NCBI GenBank assembly: GCA_964384915.1
Contig: CAYLMA010000009.1
Location: 1-64,000 of the forward strand
Reading direction: 5' to 3'
DNA: 64,000 bases
Source of the DNA: Sulfurimicrobium sp964384915
GTDB lineage: Bacteria; Pseudomonadota; Gammaproteobacteria; Burkholderiales; Sulfuricellaceae
Each line of letters starts with the position of its first letter. Position 1 is the stretch's first letter. The position numbers and the translations under genes are program-made. The notes below the pieces were generated by a model that saw only the letters and a list, made by a program, of their open reading frames with translations, did no database searches and was not told the DNA's origin. This document shows, piece by piece, positions 35,246-43,613 of this stretch.

Positions 35246-36543
35246 CTGAAAGCCCTCCACAATTTGTAGGCATCCCCCATCAAGCCGAACAGCGAACGCT
35301 TGTGCTTGAAGCTGGAGAAAATCTCCCGTTCCTTGGTCTTTTTGTCCACGCCGTCCACGTGCAACATGCTGTGGGCCGAGCGGTTGACCAGCTCGGGATA
35401 GGTGGTGAAGAACTGCCGGTTGCTGTGGAAAATATCCGGCATATCCTGGTATTTCTTGAGATCCTTGATGACGAAGCTACCGTCCAGTTTCCTGCGGTAT
35501 TCGGCCAGGTTGGCGGCGCTCATGTCCTTGCCCGCGCTTCTCATCTCGATCACCGTTTCCGCCGCCAGGCGGCCGGTGGTCATGGCCAGGTTGGAGCCCT
35601 CGCGGTGCACCGCGTTGACGAACATGCCGGCGTCGCCGACGATCATCCAGCCGTCGCCGTAGATCCTGGGAATGGCCTTGTAGCCGCCTTCCGGAATCAG
35701 GTGGGCGGTGTATTCCTTCATCTCTCCACCCGCCAGCAGCGGCTTGATCGAGGGATGCGCCTTCATCTGTTCCAACAACGCGTAGGGCGTGGTTTTCTGG
35801 TCCTTGAAATCGGACAGCATGCAGCCCACCCCGATGGCGATGGATTCCTTGTTGGTGTAGAGGAAGCCGGTGCCCATCATGCCATTGGTGATCTTGCCGA
35901 ACAGCTCGATCACCACGCCTTCCTCCTCGCCGATGTTGAAGCGCTCCTGCAAAACCTCCTGCGGCATGAAGTGGATTTCCTTCACCGCCAGAGCGACGTT
36001 CTTGGGTTCCAGTTCGGGATGGAAATCGGCCTTTTGGGCCAGCAGCGAATTCACGCCGTCGGCCAGGATCACCACGTCGGCGTAGATGGTGCCGCCCTCG
36101 CGCTCGACCTGCACGCCCACCACGCGGTTCTTGTCGTCGCGCAGCAGGCTGGTGACGGTGGTTTCGCACACCACCAGCGCGCCGGCTTCCTGCACCTTGC
36201 CCGAGAACCACTTGTCGAACTGGGCGCGGATGATGGTGTAGCGGTTGTAGGGTTCCTGGTTGAAAGCCTCGGAACGGTAATGGCTGCCGACGAAGGAATC
36301 GTCGTCCAGCACCCACATGCGCTGCTCGATGATGTGGCGCTCCAGCGGCGCGCTGTCGCGGAAATCCGGGATCATGCGCTCCAGCGCGTCGGCATAGAGG
36401 ATGGCGCCCTGCACGTTTTTGGAGCCGGCGCTCTCGCCCCGTTCCAGCTGCAGCACGTTGAGCCCGGCCTTGGCCAGTGTGTATGCGGCGGCATTGCCGG
36501 AAGGCCCGGCGCCCACCACGATGGCGTCGAATTTTTCACTCAT
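35242..36543 (-). CDS. fixC: Electron-transfer flavoprotein-quinone oxidoreductase FixC
   Basis: This 433-residue FAD protein has the Rossmann dinucleotide motif VVGAGPSGNAAAYTLAKAGL at the start and DAGMFVNAVHREGSNLAM in the FAD-binding C-terminal half. FixC is the quinone-facing part of FixABCX. It is separated from fixB by a CACGGAG-type hairpin. Confidence 0.96.
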   Translation of the reverse strand: MSEKFDAIVVGAGPSGNAAAYTLAKAGLNVLQLERGESAGSKNVQGAILYADALERMIPDFRDSAPLERHIIEQRMWVLDDDSFVGSHYRSEAFNQEPYNRYTIIRAQFDKWFSGKVQEAGALVVCETTVTSLLRDDKNRVVGVQVEREGGTIYADVVILADGVNSLLAQKADFHPELEPKNVALAVKEIHFMPQEVLQERFNIGEEEGVVIELFGKITNGMMGTGFLYTNKESIAIGVGCMLSDFKDQKTTPYALLEQMKAHPSIKPLLAGGEMKEYTAHLIPEGGYKAIPRIYGDGWMIVGDAGMFVNAVHREGSNLAMTTGRLAAETVIEMRSAGKDMSAANLAEYRRKLDGSFVIKDLKKYQDMPDIFHSNRQFFTTYPELVNRSAHSMLHVDGVDKKTKEREIFSSFKHKRSLFGLMGDAYKLWRAFR

Positions 36544-36581
36544 GGATTTCTCCTGAATCTGTTAAACCCCAAGTCTTTTTT

Positions 36582-36661
36582 AACCACGGAGAACACGGAG
36601 GGCACGGAGAAGGGCAATTTTTTGTTTTTACTCCGTGTTCTCCGTGAGCTCCGTGGTTATA
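36582..36661. repeat. Facing CACGGAG repeats between fixB and fixC
   Basis: ACCACGGAGAACACGGAGG faces CTCCGTGTTCTCCGTGAGCT and CCGTGGTTA. Same architecture as the 34811-34938 element with a different unit. Confidence 0.65.
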
Positions 36662-36682
36662 TGCTTTTCCCATGATGCTTCT

Positions 36683-37765
36683 TCACCTCGCCTTCTTCGC
36701 CGTCGCCAGCGCCTGGCGGAACGACTCGGTGAGCGCAGGCAGGATGGTCATGGCGTTGCCGACGATGCCATAGGTGGCGAACTCGAAAATCGGCGCATTG
36801 GGGTCGTTGTTGATGGCGATGATGCAGTCCGAATCGGCCATGCCGACGCGGTGCTGGATCGCGCCGGAAATCCCGGCCGCGATGTAGAGCTTGGGCCGCA
36901 CCGTCTTGCCGGACTGTCCCACCTGGCGGTACAGATCGACCCAGCCGGCCTGCACCACCGGTCGCGAGGCGCCCACCTCGGCGCCAAGCACCTGGGCCAG
37001 ATCCCAGATCAACTGGAAATTCTCCGGGCGCTTCATGCCCTTTCCACCTGCCACGATGATGTCGGCGAAGGCGAGCTGCGGCTTGTCCTGGCTGGCGTCG
37101 GGGATGAATTCCAGCACCTTGGTGATGATGCTGCTCTCCACCATGCCGAGGGGTTGTTCGACGATGCGCCCCGTGCGGCCGGCATCGCGTTCCGGCATGG
37201 CCATCACGCGCGGCCGCACCGTGGCCATCTGCGGGCGGTAGTTGAGGGTGACGATGGTGCACAAGAGGCTGCCGCCGAAGGTCGGCCGGGTGGCCGCCAG
37301 GCTGCGGTTGTCCGGGTCGATGGTGAGGCCGGTGCAGTCCGCCGTGAGGCCGGTTTTCAGGGTGGTCGCCACGCTCCCGGCGAGGTCGCGCCCCTGGGTG
37401 GTGGCGCCGAGCAGCAGGATTTCCGGCTCGTAGGCGTTGACCAGGTCGGTCAGGCCCTTGGTGAAGGGCTCGTTGCGGTAATCCCTGAGGATCTCGTCCT
37501 GCATCAGGTAGCACAGGTCGGCGCCGTGATGGAATGCCTCGCTGCAGAAGCGGCGCGTCTCTTCCCCGGGCGCCCCCATCACCACGCCGGCCAGTTCCAC
37601 GCCCAGCATGTCGGCCAGCTTGCGTCCTTCGCCCATGAGTTCCCAGGAGACCGGATGGACCTGTCCGCGCTCGTGTTCGACGAACACCCACACGCCCTTG
37701 TAGCCGGCGAGCCGCGGGTCGAGCTCGAATTTCCTTTTGCCTTTTTTGGCTGGTGCTTCGCTCAT
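36683..37765 (-). CDS. fixB: Electron-transfer flavoprotein alpha subunit FixB
   Basis: This 360-residue ETF-alpha protein has the N-terminal GVWVFVEHERG segment and the C-terminal FAD-binding region (PKLYIAAGISGAIQHRVGM, AINNDPNAPIFEFATYGIVGNA). It pairs with FixA to bind FAD in the bifurcating complex. It lies 11 bp after fixA. Confidence 0.97.
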   Translation of the reverse strand: MSEAPAKKGKRKFELDPRLAGYKGVWVFVEHERGQVHPVSWELMGEGRKLADMLGVELAGVVMGAPGEETRRFCSEAFHHGADLCYLMQDEILRDYRNEPFTKGLTDLVNAYEPEILLLGATTQGRDLAGSVATTLKTGLTADCTGLTIDPDNRSLAATRPTFGGSLLCTIVTLNYRPQMATVRPRVMAMPERDAGRTGRIVEQPLGMVESSIITKVLEFIPDASQDKPQLAFADIIVAGGKGMKRPENFQLIWDLAQVLGAEVGASRPVVQAGWVDLYRQVGQSGKTVRPKLYIAAGISGAIQHRVGMADSDCIIAINNDPNAPIFEFATYGIVGNAMTILPALTESFRQALATAKKAR

Positions 37766-37776
37766 GACTGTTCTCC

Positions 37777-38625
37777 TTATGCACGCTTGGCGATTTCCCT
37801 GGCCACCGCCGGGAAGCGGGTGAACATCTTGGCCAGCACGGTGTCGGCGATATCCTTGGGATTGCCGCTTTCGACCGCTATCATCTCCGCCGGCTCGGTG
37901 TGCGGGGTCGGGGCGAAGACCTTGCTCACCACCGTGGGCGAGCCCTTGAGGCCGATCTTGACGATATCCTCGTCGGTGATGCCGGCGGCCTCGCGATCCC
38001 AGACCTTCACCGCATGGCGCGCCGCGCGGAACATGTTGGGCATGGTGGCAAAACGCATTTCGTTATTGCCTTCGAGAATGGTGATCAGGCACGGCAGCCT
38101 CGATTTGAGCAGTTGCACGCCGCCTTCAGCGCGCCGCTCGACCACGATCTGCCCCACTTCCGGCAGCACCGACGCGACCTTGGAAACATAGGTCAGCAAC
38201 TGGAAATCCAGGCGCTTGGCCACGCCAGGGCCCACCTGCGCGGTGTCGCCGTCTATGGTCTGCTTGCCGGTGAACACCATGTCCACCGGCATGTTCTTCC
38301 GGATCTGGCGGATCGCCGCGGCCAGCGCAAAGCTGGTGGCCAGCGTGTCGGCCCCGGCGAAGGCGCGGTCGGTGATCAGGATCGCGTCGTCGGCCCCGTA
38401 GGACAGCGCCTTGCGCAGCGCGCCCTCGGCCTGCGGCGGCCCCATGGTGATCACGGTTACCGTGCCGCCGTGCTTGTCCTTGAGGCGCAGCGCCTCTTCC
38501 AGCGCGAACAGGTCGTAGGGGTTGATGATGGCCGGGACGCCCTGGCGCATGATGGTGTTGGTCACCGGATGCACCCGGATCTGGGCGCTGTCGGGGACTT
38601 GCTTGATGCAGACGACGATGTGCAT
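37777..38625 (-). CDS. fixA: Electron-transfer flavoprotein beta subunit FixA
   Basis: This 282-residue ETF-beta protein has MHIVVCIKQVPD at the start, the ETF-beta signature in VFTGKQTIDGDTAQVGPGVA, and NPYDLFALEEALRLKD. It carries the bifurcating-FAD partner surface. It lies 15 bp after nifW. Confidence 0.97.
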   Translation of the reverse strand: MHIVVCIKQVPDSAQIRVHPVTNTIMRQGVPAIINPYDLFALEEALRLKDKHGGTVTVITMGPPQAEGALRKALSYGADDAILITDRAFAGADTLATSFALAAAIRQIRKNMPVDMVFTGKQTIDGDTAQVGPGVAKRLDFQLLTYVSKVASVLPEVGQIVVERRAEGGVQLLKSRLPCLITILEGNNEMRFATMPNMFRAARHAVKVWDREAAGITDEDIVKIGLKGSPTVVSKVFAPTPHTEPAEMIAVESGNPKDIADTVLAKMFTRFPAVAREIAKRA

Positions 38626-38640
38626 GACGAACTCCTTCCC

Positions 38641-38985
38641 TTACGCCGCATTGATCCCGCGTGGCGGCATGGCATCGCGCAGGCTGTTGAGCGAGATGGT
38701 TTTGATTCCCTCGGCATCGCGGAACACCTTGAATACCTTTTCCTTGACGGCACTGGAGTTGACGAAATCCTGATAGGCGCGCGCCAGCAACTCGCGGCAG
38801 GTGTCATGCTGCAATACCTCGGCCATCTCGCCCAGGCCCTTGGTCTGGCGCATGTACTGGTGGAAACGCTGCAGGATGTGCAGGCGGTTCACGTTCACCA
38901 CCGCCTGGTCGTATTCCAGTTCAAAGAAATCGAGGAATTCCTCCGCCGAGGCCAGGGTGATCATCTGTTCGAAAAGCGAGGTCAT
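38641..38985 (-). CDS. nifW: Nitrogenase-stabilizing/protective protein NifW
   Basis: This 114-residue protein has the NifW core (AEEFLDFFELEYDQAVVNVNRLHILQRFHQYM and YQDFVNSSAVKEKVFKVF). NifW aids MoFe-protein maturation or oxygen protection. The ATG at 38985 follows AAGGAA; the upstream extension lies in a repeat. Confidence 0.95.
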   Translation of the reverse strand: MTSLFEQMITLASAEEFLDFFELEYDQAVVNVNRLHILQRFHQYMRQTKGLGEMAEVLQHDTCRELLARAYQDFVNSSAVKEKVFKVFRDAEGIKTISLNSLRDAMPPRGINAA

Positions 38986-39017
38986 GGTGTTTCCTTTAAA
39001 TTGAATCTGCGCGTCGC

Positions 39018-39190
39018 AAACCCTAACCCCTCCCGGCCTCCCCTTGCGCAAGCATCCGCTGCGCGGATTGCCTGCTTGACCCGCTTCAGGGCAGGAGGGG
39101 GTGGCTTCCCCCCTGCCTCGCCAGTGCGAGCAGCTTTGCTGCCGCTCTCGGCGGGGACACTCCTTGCAGGTGGCAAGGGGGACTGAAGGA
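39018..39190. repeat. CCTCCCC-type element between nifV and nifW
   Basis: CCCCTCCCGGCCTCCCC on the left and GGGGACT...AAGGGG on the right bracket a 130-bp stretch without a gene. It is related to the elements at 5627 and 50283. Confidence 0.4.
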
Positions 39191-39192
39191 GG

Positions 39193-40314
39193 TTAAGCCG
39201 GCTGCATGCTGGTTTCCCGGTAAAACTGCATGAGCTCCCCGATCCCGGGCGTGCGCTTGGCCAGGGCCGAGTAGCGGCGGATGCGGGCAAGGATGGGGCC
39301 CGCCTGCCAATCTTCCACCGGCATGCCCAGGTCCCCGTAGGCGCGCTTCACGGCGCGGTTGCCGGAGTGCTTGCCGAGCACCAGTTGGTGGCTGCGCCCC
39401 ACTTCGGATGGGTCGAAATTCTGGTAGTTGGCGCGATGCTTCATCAGGCCGTCGACGTGGATGCCGGATTCGTGCGTGAACACGGCCGCGCCGACGATGC
39501 TCTTGTTGGCCGGCACCGGGCGTCCGGAGGACCGAGCCACCAAGGCGGAAATCTGCGCAAAGCGCTGGGCATCGATACCGCTGTCCACGCCGTAAAGCTG
39601 GTGCAAGGCCATCACCACTTCCTCCAGGGGCGCATTGCCGGCGCGTTCACCAAGGCCGTTGACCGTCGTGTTGACATGCGTCGCCCCCGCCCTCACAGCA
39701 GCCAGCGTATTGGCCGTCGCCAGGCCGAGATCGTTGTGGGCGTGCATCTCGACTTCCAGATCGATCGTATTGCGCAAGGTGCGGATCAGATCATGGGTGG
39801 AAAAAGGGTCCAGCACGCCCAGCGTGTCGGCGATGCGAATGCGGCGCGCGCCAGATTCCTGTACAGCTTCCGCCACCTCCAGCAGGAAATCCACATCAGC
39901 GCGGGAAGCATCCTCAGCGCCAACGCAGACTTCCAGACCCTGATCTAGGGCGGCGGGGACGAAGCGGCGGATGGCATCCAGCACCCAGGCCCGGTCCTTG
40001 CGGATTTTGTGGCTGATCTGCAGGTCGGAAACCGGGATCGAGAGGTTGACCATGTCCGCGCCGCAATGTGCCACGGCGCGCAGATCGGCTTCCTGCATGC
40101 GGCCCCAAACCATCAGCCCGGCAGGCAGGAACAGGCCGGCGATGGCGCGGATCACCTCGCGCTCTTCCTCCCCCATCACCGGAATGCCGATTTCCAGTTC
40201 CGGCACGCCGGCATCGGAAAGCGCCTGGGCAATGGCGATTTTCTCCTCGCCGGTGAAAGCCACCCCGGCGCTCTGTTCGCCGTCCCGCAGGGTCGTATCG
40301 TTGATCGTTAACAT
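39193..40314 (-). CDS. nifV: Homocitrate synthase
   Basis: NifV condenses acetyl-CoA with 2-oxoglutarate to homocitrate, the organic ligand of FeMo-co. The 373-residue enzyme starts LTINDTTLRDGEQSAGVAF (DRE-TIM family) with EMHAHNDLGLATAN and TTVNGLGERAGNAPLEEVV. The ATG at 40314 has AAGGAGG before it. It heads the nifV-nifW-fixABCX-FeSI operon. Confidence 0.95.
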   Translation of the reverse strand: MLTINDTTLRDGEQSAGVAFTGEEKIAIAQALSDAGVPELEIGIPVMGEEEREVIRAIAGLFLPAGLMVWGRMQEADLRAVAHCGADMVNLSIPVSDLQISHKIRKDRAWVLDAIRRFVPAALDQGLEVCVGAEDASRADVDFLLEVAEAVQESGARRIRIADTLGVLDPFSTHDLIRTLRNTIDLEVEMHAHNDLGLATANTLAAVRAGATHVNTTVNGLGERAGNAPLEEVVMALHQLYGVDSGIDAQRFAQISALVARSSGRPVPANKSIVGAAVFTHESGIHVDGLMKHRANYQNFDPSEVGRSHQLVLGKHSGNRAVKRAYGDLGMPVEDWQAGPILARIRRYSALAKRTPGIGELMQFYRETSMQPA

Positions 40315-40355
40315 GCTGCACCTCCTTTGGCTGCACAAGTGTCTGGACTTGTTTA

Positions 40356-40371
40356 AGCAAAGGGCATGCCA
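40356..40371 (-). promoter_or_regulatory. Sigma-54 (-24/-12) promoter of nifV
   Basis: The minus strand reads TGGCATGCCCTTTGCT, matching TGGCAYG-N4-TTGCW, 41 bp before the nifV start. Confidence 0.92.
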
Positions 40372-40437
40372 AGCCGGGATTAAATTATTTACCTTTGTTT
40401 TTCATGCGCTTACATTGATTCTTTAAAAAGATGGGCT

Positions 40438-40453
40438 TGTCGTGTTTGCGACA
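40438..40453. promoter_or_regulatory. NifA site of nifV
   Basis: TGTCGTGTTTGCGACA fits TGT-N10-ACA, with a gap of 66 bp to the -24 element. Read on the minus strand it is TGTCGCAAACACGACA, almost the nifH site. Confidence 0.9.
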
Positions 40454-40646
40454 ATGTCGCAGTTCGCGCAAGCTGGAAAACCGACAAATCAGCCGAACAC
40501 CAGAAGCAAGGCAAGGCTTGGCGGGAAAAAGTCCTTCACGGCTGTGATATGCTTCGAAAGTTATTGGTCCCTGAAATAAACCTGAACCGTACAATAGGAA
40601 ACCGCGAATTTTCTTCGCGCCTTTGCGCATAAAAAACATTTCACCC

Positions 40647-41120
40647 ATGAACTTATCCAACAAACCGCTTGTTGCCACCATCGCCGCACTGGTCCTGGCC
40701 ATTGGCGCCGCCGTCGGCGCCAGGTTATGGCTCGTTCCCAATCCTGAAGCCAGCATTACCGCGCCACTCAATCCCGCCTGCGATCTGCACGCCGGCCCTT
40801 GCAGCAGCGACATCCCCGGTGGCGGGCGCATCGAGCTTTCGATCGAGCCCCGCCCCATCCCCCTGCTGCGCCCGCTGCGGCTGGTGGTCAAAACCCAGGG
40901 ACTGGATACCCGCCAGGTGGAAGTGGATTTCACCGGCACCGATATGAACATGGGCTACAACCGCCCGCAATTGAAACAGGATGGCGAGCACCTGTTCATC
41001 GGTGAAACGGTGCTGCCGGTATGCATCACCGGGCACATGACGTGGCAGGCCGCCGTGGTGGTGACCACCCCAAAGCTGAAGGCGATAGCGCCGTTCCGCT
41101 TCACCACATCGCGCAACTGA
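40647..41120 (+). CDS. Membrane-anchored protein upstream of Sco1
   Basis: This 157-residue protein has one N-terminal membrane helix (about 7-27) and a periplasmic domain with CDLHAGPC, the methionine motif DMNMGYNR and a second region with C and M (LPVCITGHMTW). The Met/Cys pattern fits a copper-binding role beside Sco1, but the family is not recognised by name. The ATG at 40647 was chosen over an upstream TTG. Confidence 0.75.
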   Translation: MNLSNKPLVATIAALVLAIGAAVGARLWLVPNPEASITAPLNPACDLHAGPCSSDIPGGGRIELSIEPRPIPLLRPLRLVVKTQGLDTRQVEVDFTGTDMNMGYNRPQLKQDGEHLFIGETVLPVCITGHMTWQAAVVVTTPKLKAIAPFRFTTSRN

Positions 41121-41214
41121 CGCCGGGTCCGATGCGACGAAATGCCGCGGCCGTAGTGCTTGGCAAGCGCCCTGCTCTATCCCATGATGAACGTTACTTT
41201 TTCGAGCCAGAATT

Positions 41215-41811
41215 ATGAACCGCACCCTGCTTATCGCTGTCATCGCCCTGCTTGGCCTGGTGCTTGGCTGGGTCACCTGGTTCTGGCAGCCGGGCACGCA
41301 CCCGCCCCATGGCCCCATTTCGCTTTCCTCCGCGCCCACTGGCGGCGATTTCACGCTGCAATCCTTCGACGGGCCGGTCTCATTGCACGATTTCCGCGGC
41401 AAGGTCGTGCTGGTGTATTTCGGCTACACCTCCTGCCCCGACATCTGCCCCACTTCCCTGGCCTTCACCAGCCAGGCGCTGAACGCGCTGGACAAGGAAG
41501 AACTGGCGCGCACGCAGGTGCTGTTCATCTCGGTCGATCCGGAACGCGATACGCTGGAAAAACTCAAGGAATATGGACCATTTTTCCACGCCAAGGTCCT
41601 CGGCCTGACCGGCTCACCGCAGGACATCGCCGACGCGGCCCGGCAATATGGCGCCAGCTATCGCAAGCAGGACACCGGTTCCGCAGGCGGTTATGTGGTG
41701 GATCACTCATCCTCGACCTATGTCATCGACCCCAACGGCAAGCTGGTGGCCACCCTGCAGCATGGCACCGCGCCTGCAGAAGTAGCCAAGGCCATCCGCG
41801 CCGCCATGTAA
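41215..41811 (+). CDS. SCO1/SenC copper chaperone
   Basis: This 198-residue protein has an N-terminal membrane anchor (about 4-24) and a thioredoxin fold with the copper motif C74-x3-C78 (SCPDICP) and H164 (VVDHSS). Sco proteins deliver copper to the CuA site of cytochrome oxidase. It shares orientation with the Met/Cys-rich gene before it. Confidence 0.93.
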   Translation: MNRTLLIAVIALLGLVLGWVTWFWQPGTHPPHGPISLSSAPTGGDFTLQSFDGPVSLHDFRGKVVLVYFGYTSCPDICPTSLAFTSQALNALDKEELARTQVLFISVDPERDTLEKLKEYGPFFHAKVLGLTGSPQDIADAARQYGASYRKQDTGSAGGYVVDHSSSTYVIDPNGKLVATLQHGTAPAEVAKAIRAAM

Positions 41812-41838
41812 AGTACCGTGGCAAGCATCAGCGCATAA

Positions 41839-42093
41839 ACACTGCAAAAATCCAGGCACGGGACAGCGGAATCCCGGATCGCGCACCTGCCGCTTTACCT
41901 CCAAAACAAGTCGCCTGACGGCAGTTGCATGGCAATCAGCCGCGAGGACATGGGCGCCATGCTCGGCATCACCAAGGAAACCGCCAGCCGGGTGATGGCG
42001 GATTTCAAACGGCGCGGCGTCACCCTGGAAACATCCCCGCATCACTGCCGCTGTGACCAGGCCAAGCTGCGTCAAATCGCCGACGAACAATAG
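41839..42093 (+). pseudogene. Truncated Crp/Fnr-family regulator
   Basis: The frame from 41839 to the stop at 42091-42093 encodes only the end of a Crp/Fnr protein: ESRIAHLPLYLQNKS, then the winged helix MAISREDMGAMLGITKETAS and RVMADFKRRGVTLE. The whole sensor domain is missing, and no full-length frame precedes it. It probably remains from a deletion next to the sco gene. Confidence 0.75.
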
Positions 42094-42121
42094 AAACTTC
42101 CCGCAAGCGGCATAAATGAAA

Positions 42122-42142
42122 ACGGGCACAGTGCGTGCCCGT
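42122..42142 (-). terminator. Terminator of the small secreted-protein gene
   Basis: ACGGGCAC and GTGCCCGT form an 8-bp stem with a 5-nt loop. On the minus strand it is followed by TTTTCATTT. It lies 24 bp past the stop of the gene ending at 42166. Confidence 0.7.
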
Positions 42143-42165
42143 CCTAACCTGAGGCAAACCGCCTG

Positions 42166-42468
42166 CTACTTGCTGGGCTTGCTTTGTTGCAACCTCGTCC
42201 TGTCCTGGTCCCGAATCTGATCGGGCGGGGGAGTATGTTTACCATTGGTCAGGGTTTGAGTTGTCGTTGCCTTCACGCCCGTCCCATCCTTCAGGCGGTC
42301 CTGATCCTTCAAACGGTCCTGGGTGCGAAGCTGATCGGGCGGGGGAGTATGCTTACCATCGGCTTGGGCTTGCAGCACACCGCCTCCACCTCCGCCTGCG
42401 GCATAGGCCATGTTACCTGCTGCCAGGGCGGCAGCAATCAAAACTGTTATCAAACTGGATTTACGCAT
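42166..42468 (-). CDS. Small secreted protein with two GKHTPPPDQ repeats
   Basis: This 100-residue protein starts with a signal peptide (about 1-23, ending NMAYA-A), followed by a glycine run and two copies of GKHTPPPDQ[LI]R with QDR motifs between and after. No family is recognised. A GGAGAA site precedes the ATG. It is probably periplasmic or secreted and intrinsically disordered. Confidence 0.75.
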   Translation of the reverse strand: MRKSSLITVLIAAALAAGNMAYAAGGGGGGVLQAQADGKHTPPPDQLRTQDRLKDQDRLKDGTGVKATTTQTLTNGKHTPPPDQIRDQDRTRLQQSKPSK

Positions 42469-42650
42469 GACATTCTCCTTTTCAGTTTAACGACAAAAAA
42501 GCAGAACCACTTGAGCTGCCATCCTGAAACTAATTTATTGATTTGTCAATGATATATGTCAATTTAATATTGCTCTTTGAACCCTCTGTTGGTGAGTATT
42601 TCTTGTTTCCCCCCCGAGTAGGTATAATTCAGGCTTTTGTTTGCCCGACT

Positions 42651-43613
42651 ATGCTGATTTTTCGAGGAATTCCCGCCAGCGATGGGCCGGTTGCGCTGAC
42701 TATCGGCAACTTTGACGGCGTTCATCTGGGCCACCAGGCCATGCTGCAACGCATGGAAGATGCCGCGAAGAAACGCGGCCTGCCGGCCTGTGTGATGACT
42801 TTCGAGCCGCATCCGCGCGAATTCTTCACGCCTGACCAAGCGCCCACCCGGCTCACCAACCTGCGCGAGAAGCTGGAACTGTTTGAAGCCTACGGCGTGG
42901 AGCGGGTATTCATCTGCCGCTTCAACAAGCGCTTCGCCGGCATCGCTGCGGACGCATTCATCAGCGAAATGCTGCACCACAGGCTCCGGGCGAAGTGGAT
43001 GCTGATCGGCGACGATTTCCGCTTCGGCGCCAAGCGCGCCGGCGACCTGGCCCTGCTGAGCGAGGCCGGCCCCCGGCTGGGCTTCGAGGTCGAAGCCATG
43101 CACAGCGTGATGGAAGCCGGGCTGCGCGTTTCCAGCACGGCGGTGCGCGATGCGCTGGCGGGCGGCGACCTCAAGCTGGCGCATACGCTGCTCGGCCGCC
43201 CTTACAGCATCAGCGGACGGGTCGAGCACGGCGACAACCTGGGCCACAAGATCGGCTTTCCCACCGCCAACATCCAGCTCAAGCACAACCGTCCGCCGCT
43301 GTGGGGCATTTTCGCCGTCGAGCTGCACGGCATCGGCGACAAGCCGCTGCAAGGCGCCGCCAGCCTGGGCGTGCGCCCGACCGTGAAGAGCAACGGCCGG
43401 CCGACGCTGGAAGTGCATGTGTTCAACTTCGACCGCCAGATCTACAACCAGCACGTGCGCGTGGATTTCCTGCACAAACTGCGCGACGAAATGAAATTCC
43501 CCGACCTGGAAACGCTGACGGCGCAAATCTCGGCCGATGTGGTCAACGCTAAACAGTTTTTTGGAACCCCTTACAGCAAACTAAAAAATCAAGGAAGCCA
43601 CGATGCTGATTGA
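42651..43613 (+). CDS. ribF: Bifunctional riboflavin kinase/FMN adenylyltransferase
   Basis: This 320-residue enzyme has the adenylyltransferase motif GNFDGVHLGHQ (17-27) and the kinase domain from about 185 (GRVEHGDNLGHKIGFPTANI). It makes FMN and FAD. It precedes an ATPase gene that overlaps its last 11 bp. Usually ileS follows ribF directly. Confidence 0.96.
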   Translation: MLIFRGIPASDGPVALTIGNFDGVHLGHQAMLQRMEDAAKKRGLPACVMTFEPHPREFFTPDQAPTRLTNLREKLELFEAYGVERVFICRFNKRFAGIAADAFISEMLHHRLRAKWMLIGDDFRFGAKRAGDLALLSEAGPRLGFEVEAMHSVMEAGLRVSSTAVRDALAGGDLKLAHTLLGRPYSISGRVEHGDNLGHKIGFPTANIQLKHNRPPLWGIFAVELHGIGDKPLQGAASLGVRPTVKSNGRPTLEVHVFNFDRQIYNQHVRVDFLHKLRDEMKFPDLETLTAQISADVVNAKQFFGTPYSKLKNQGSHDAD

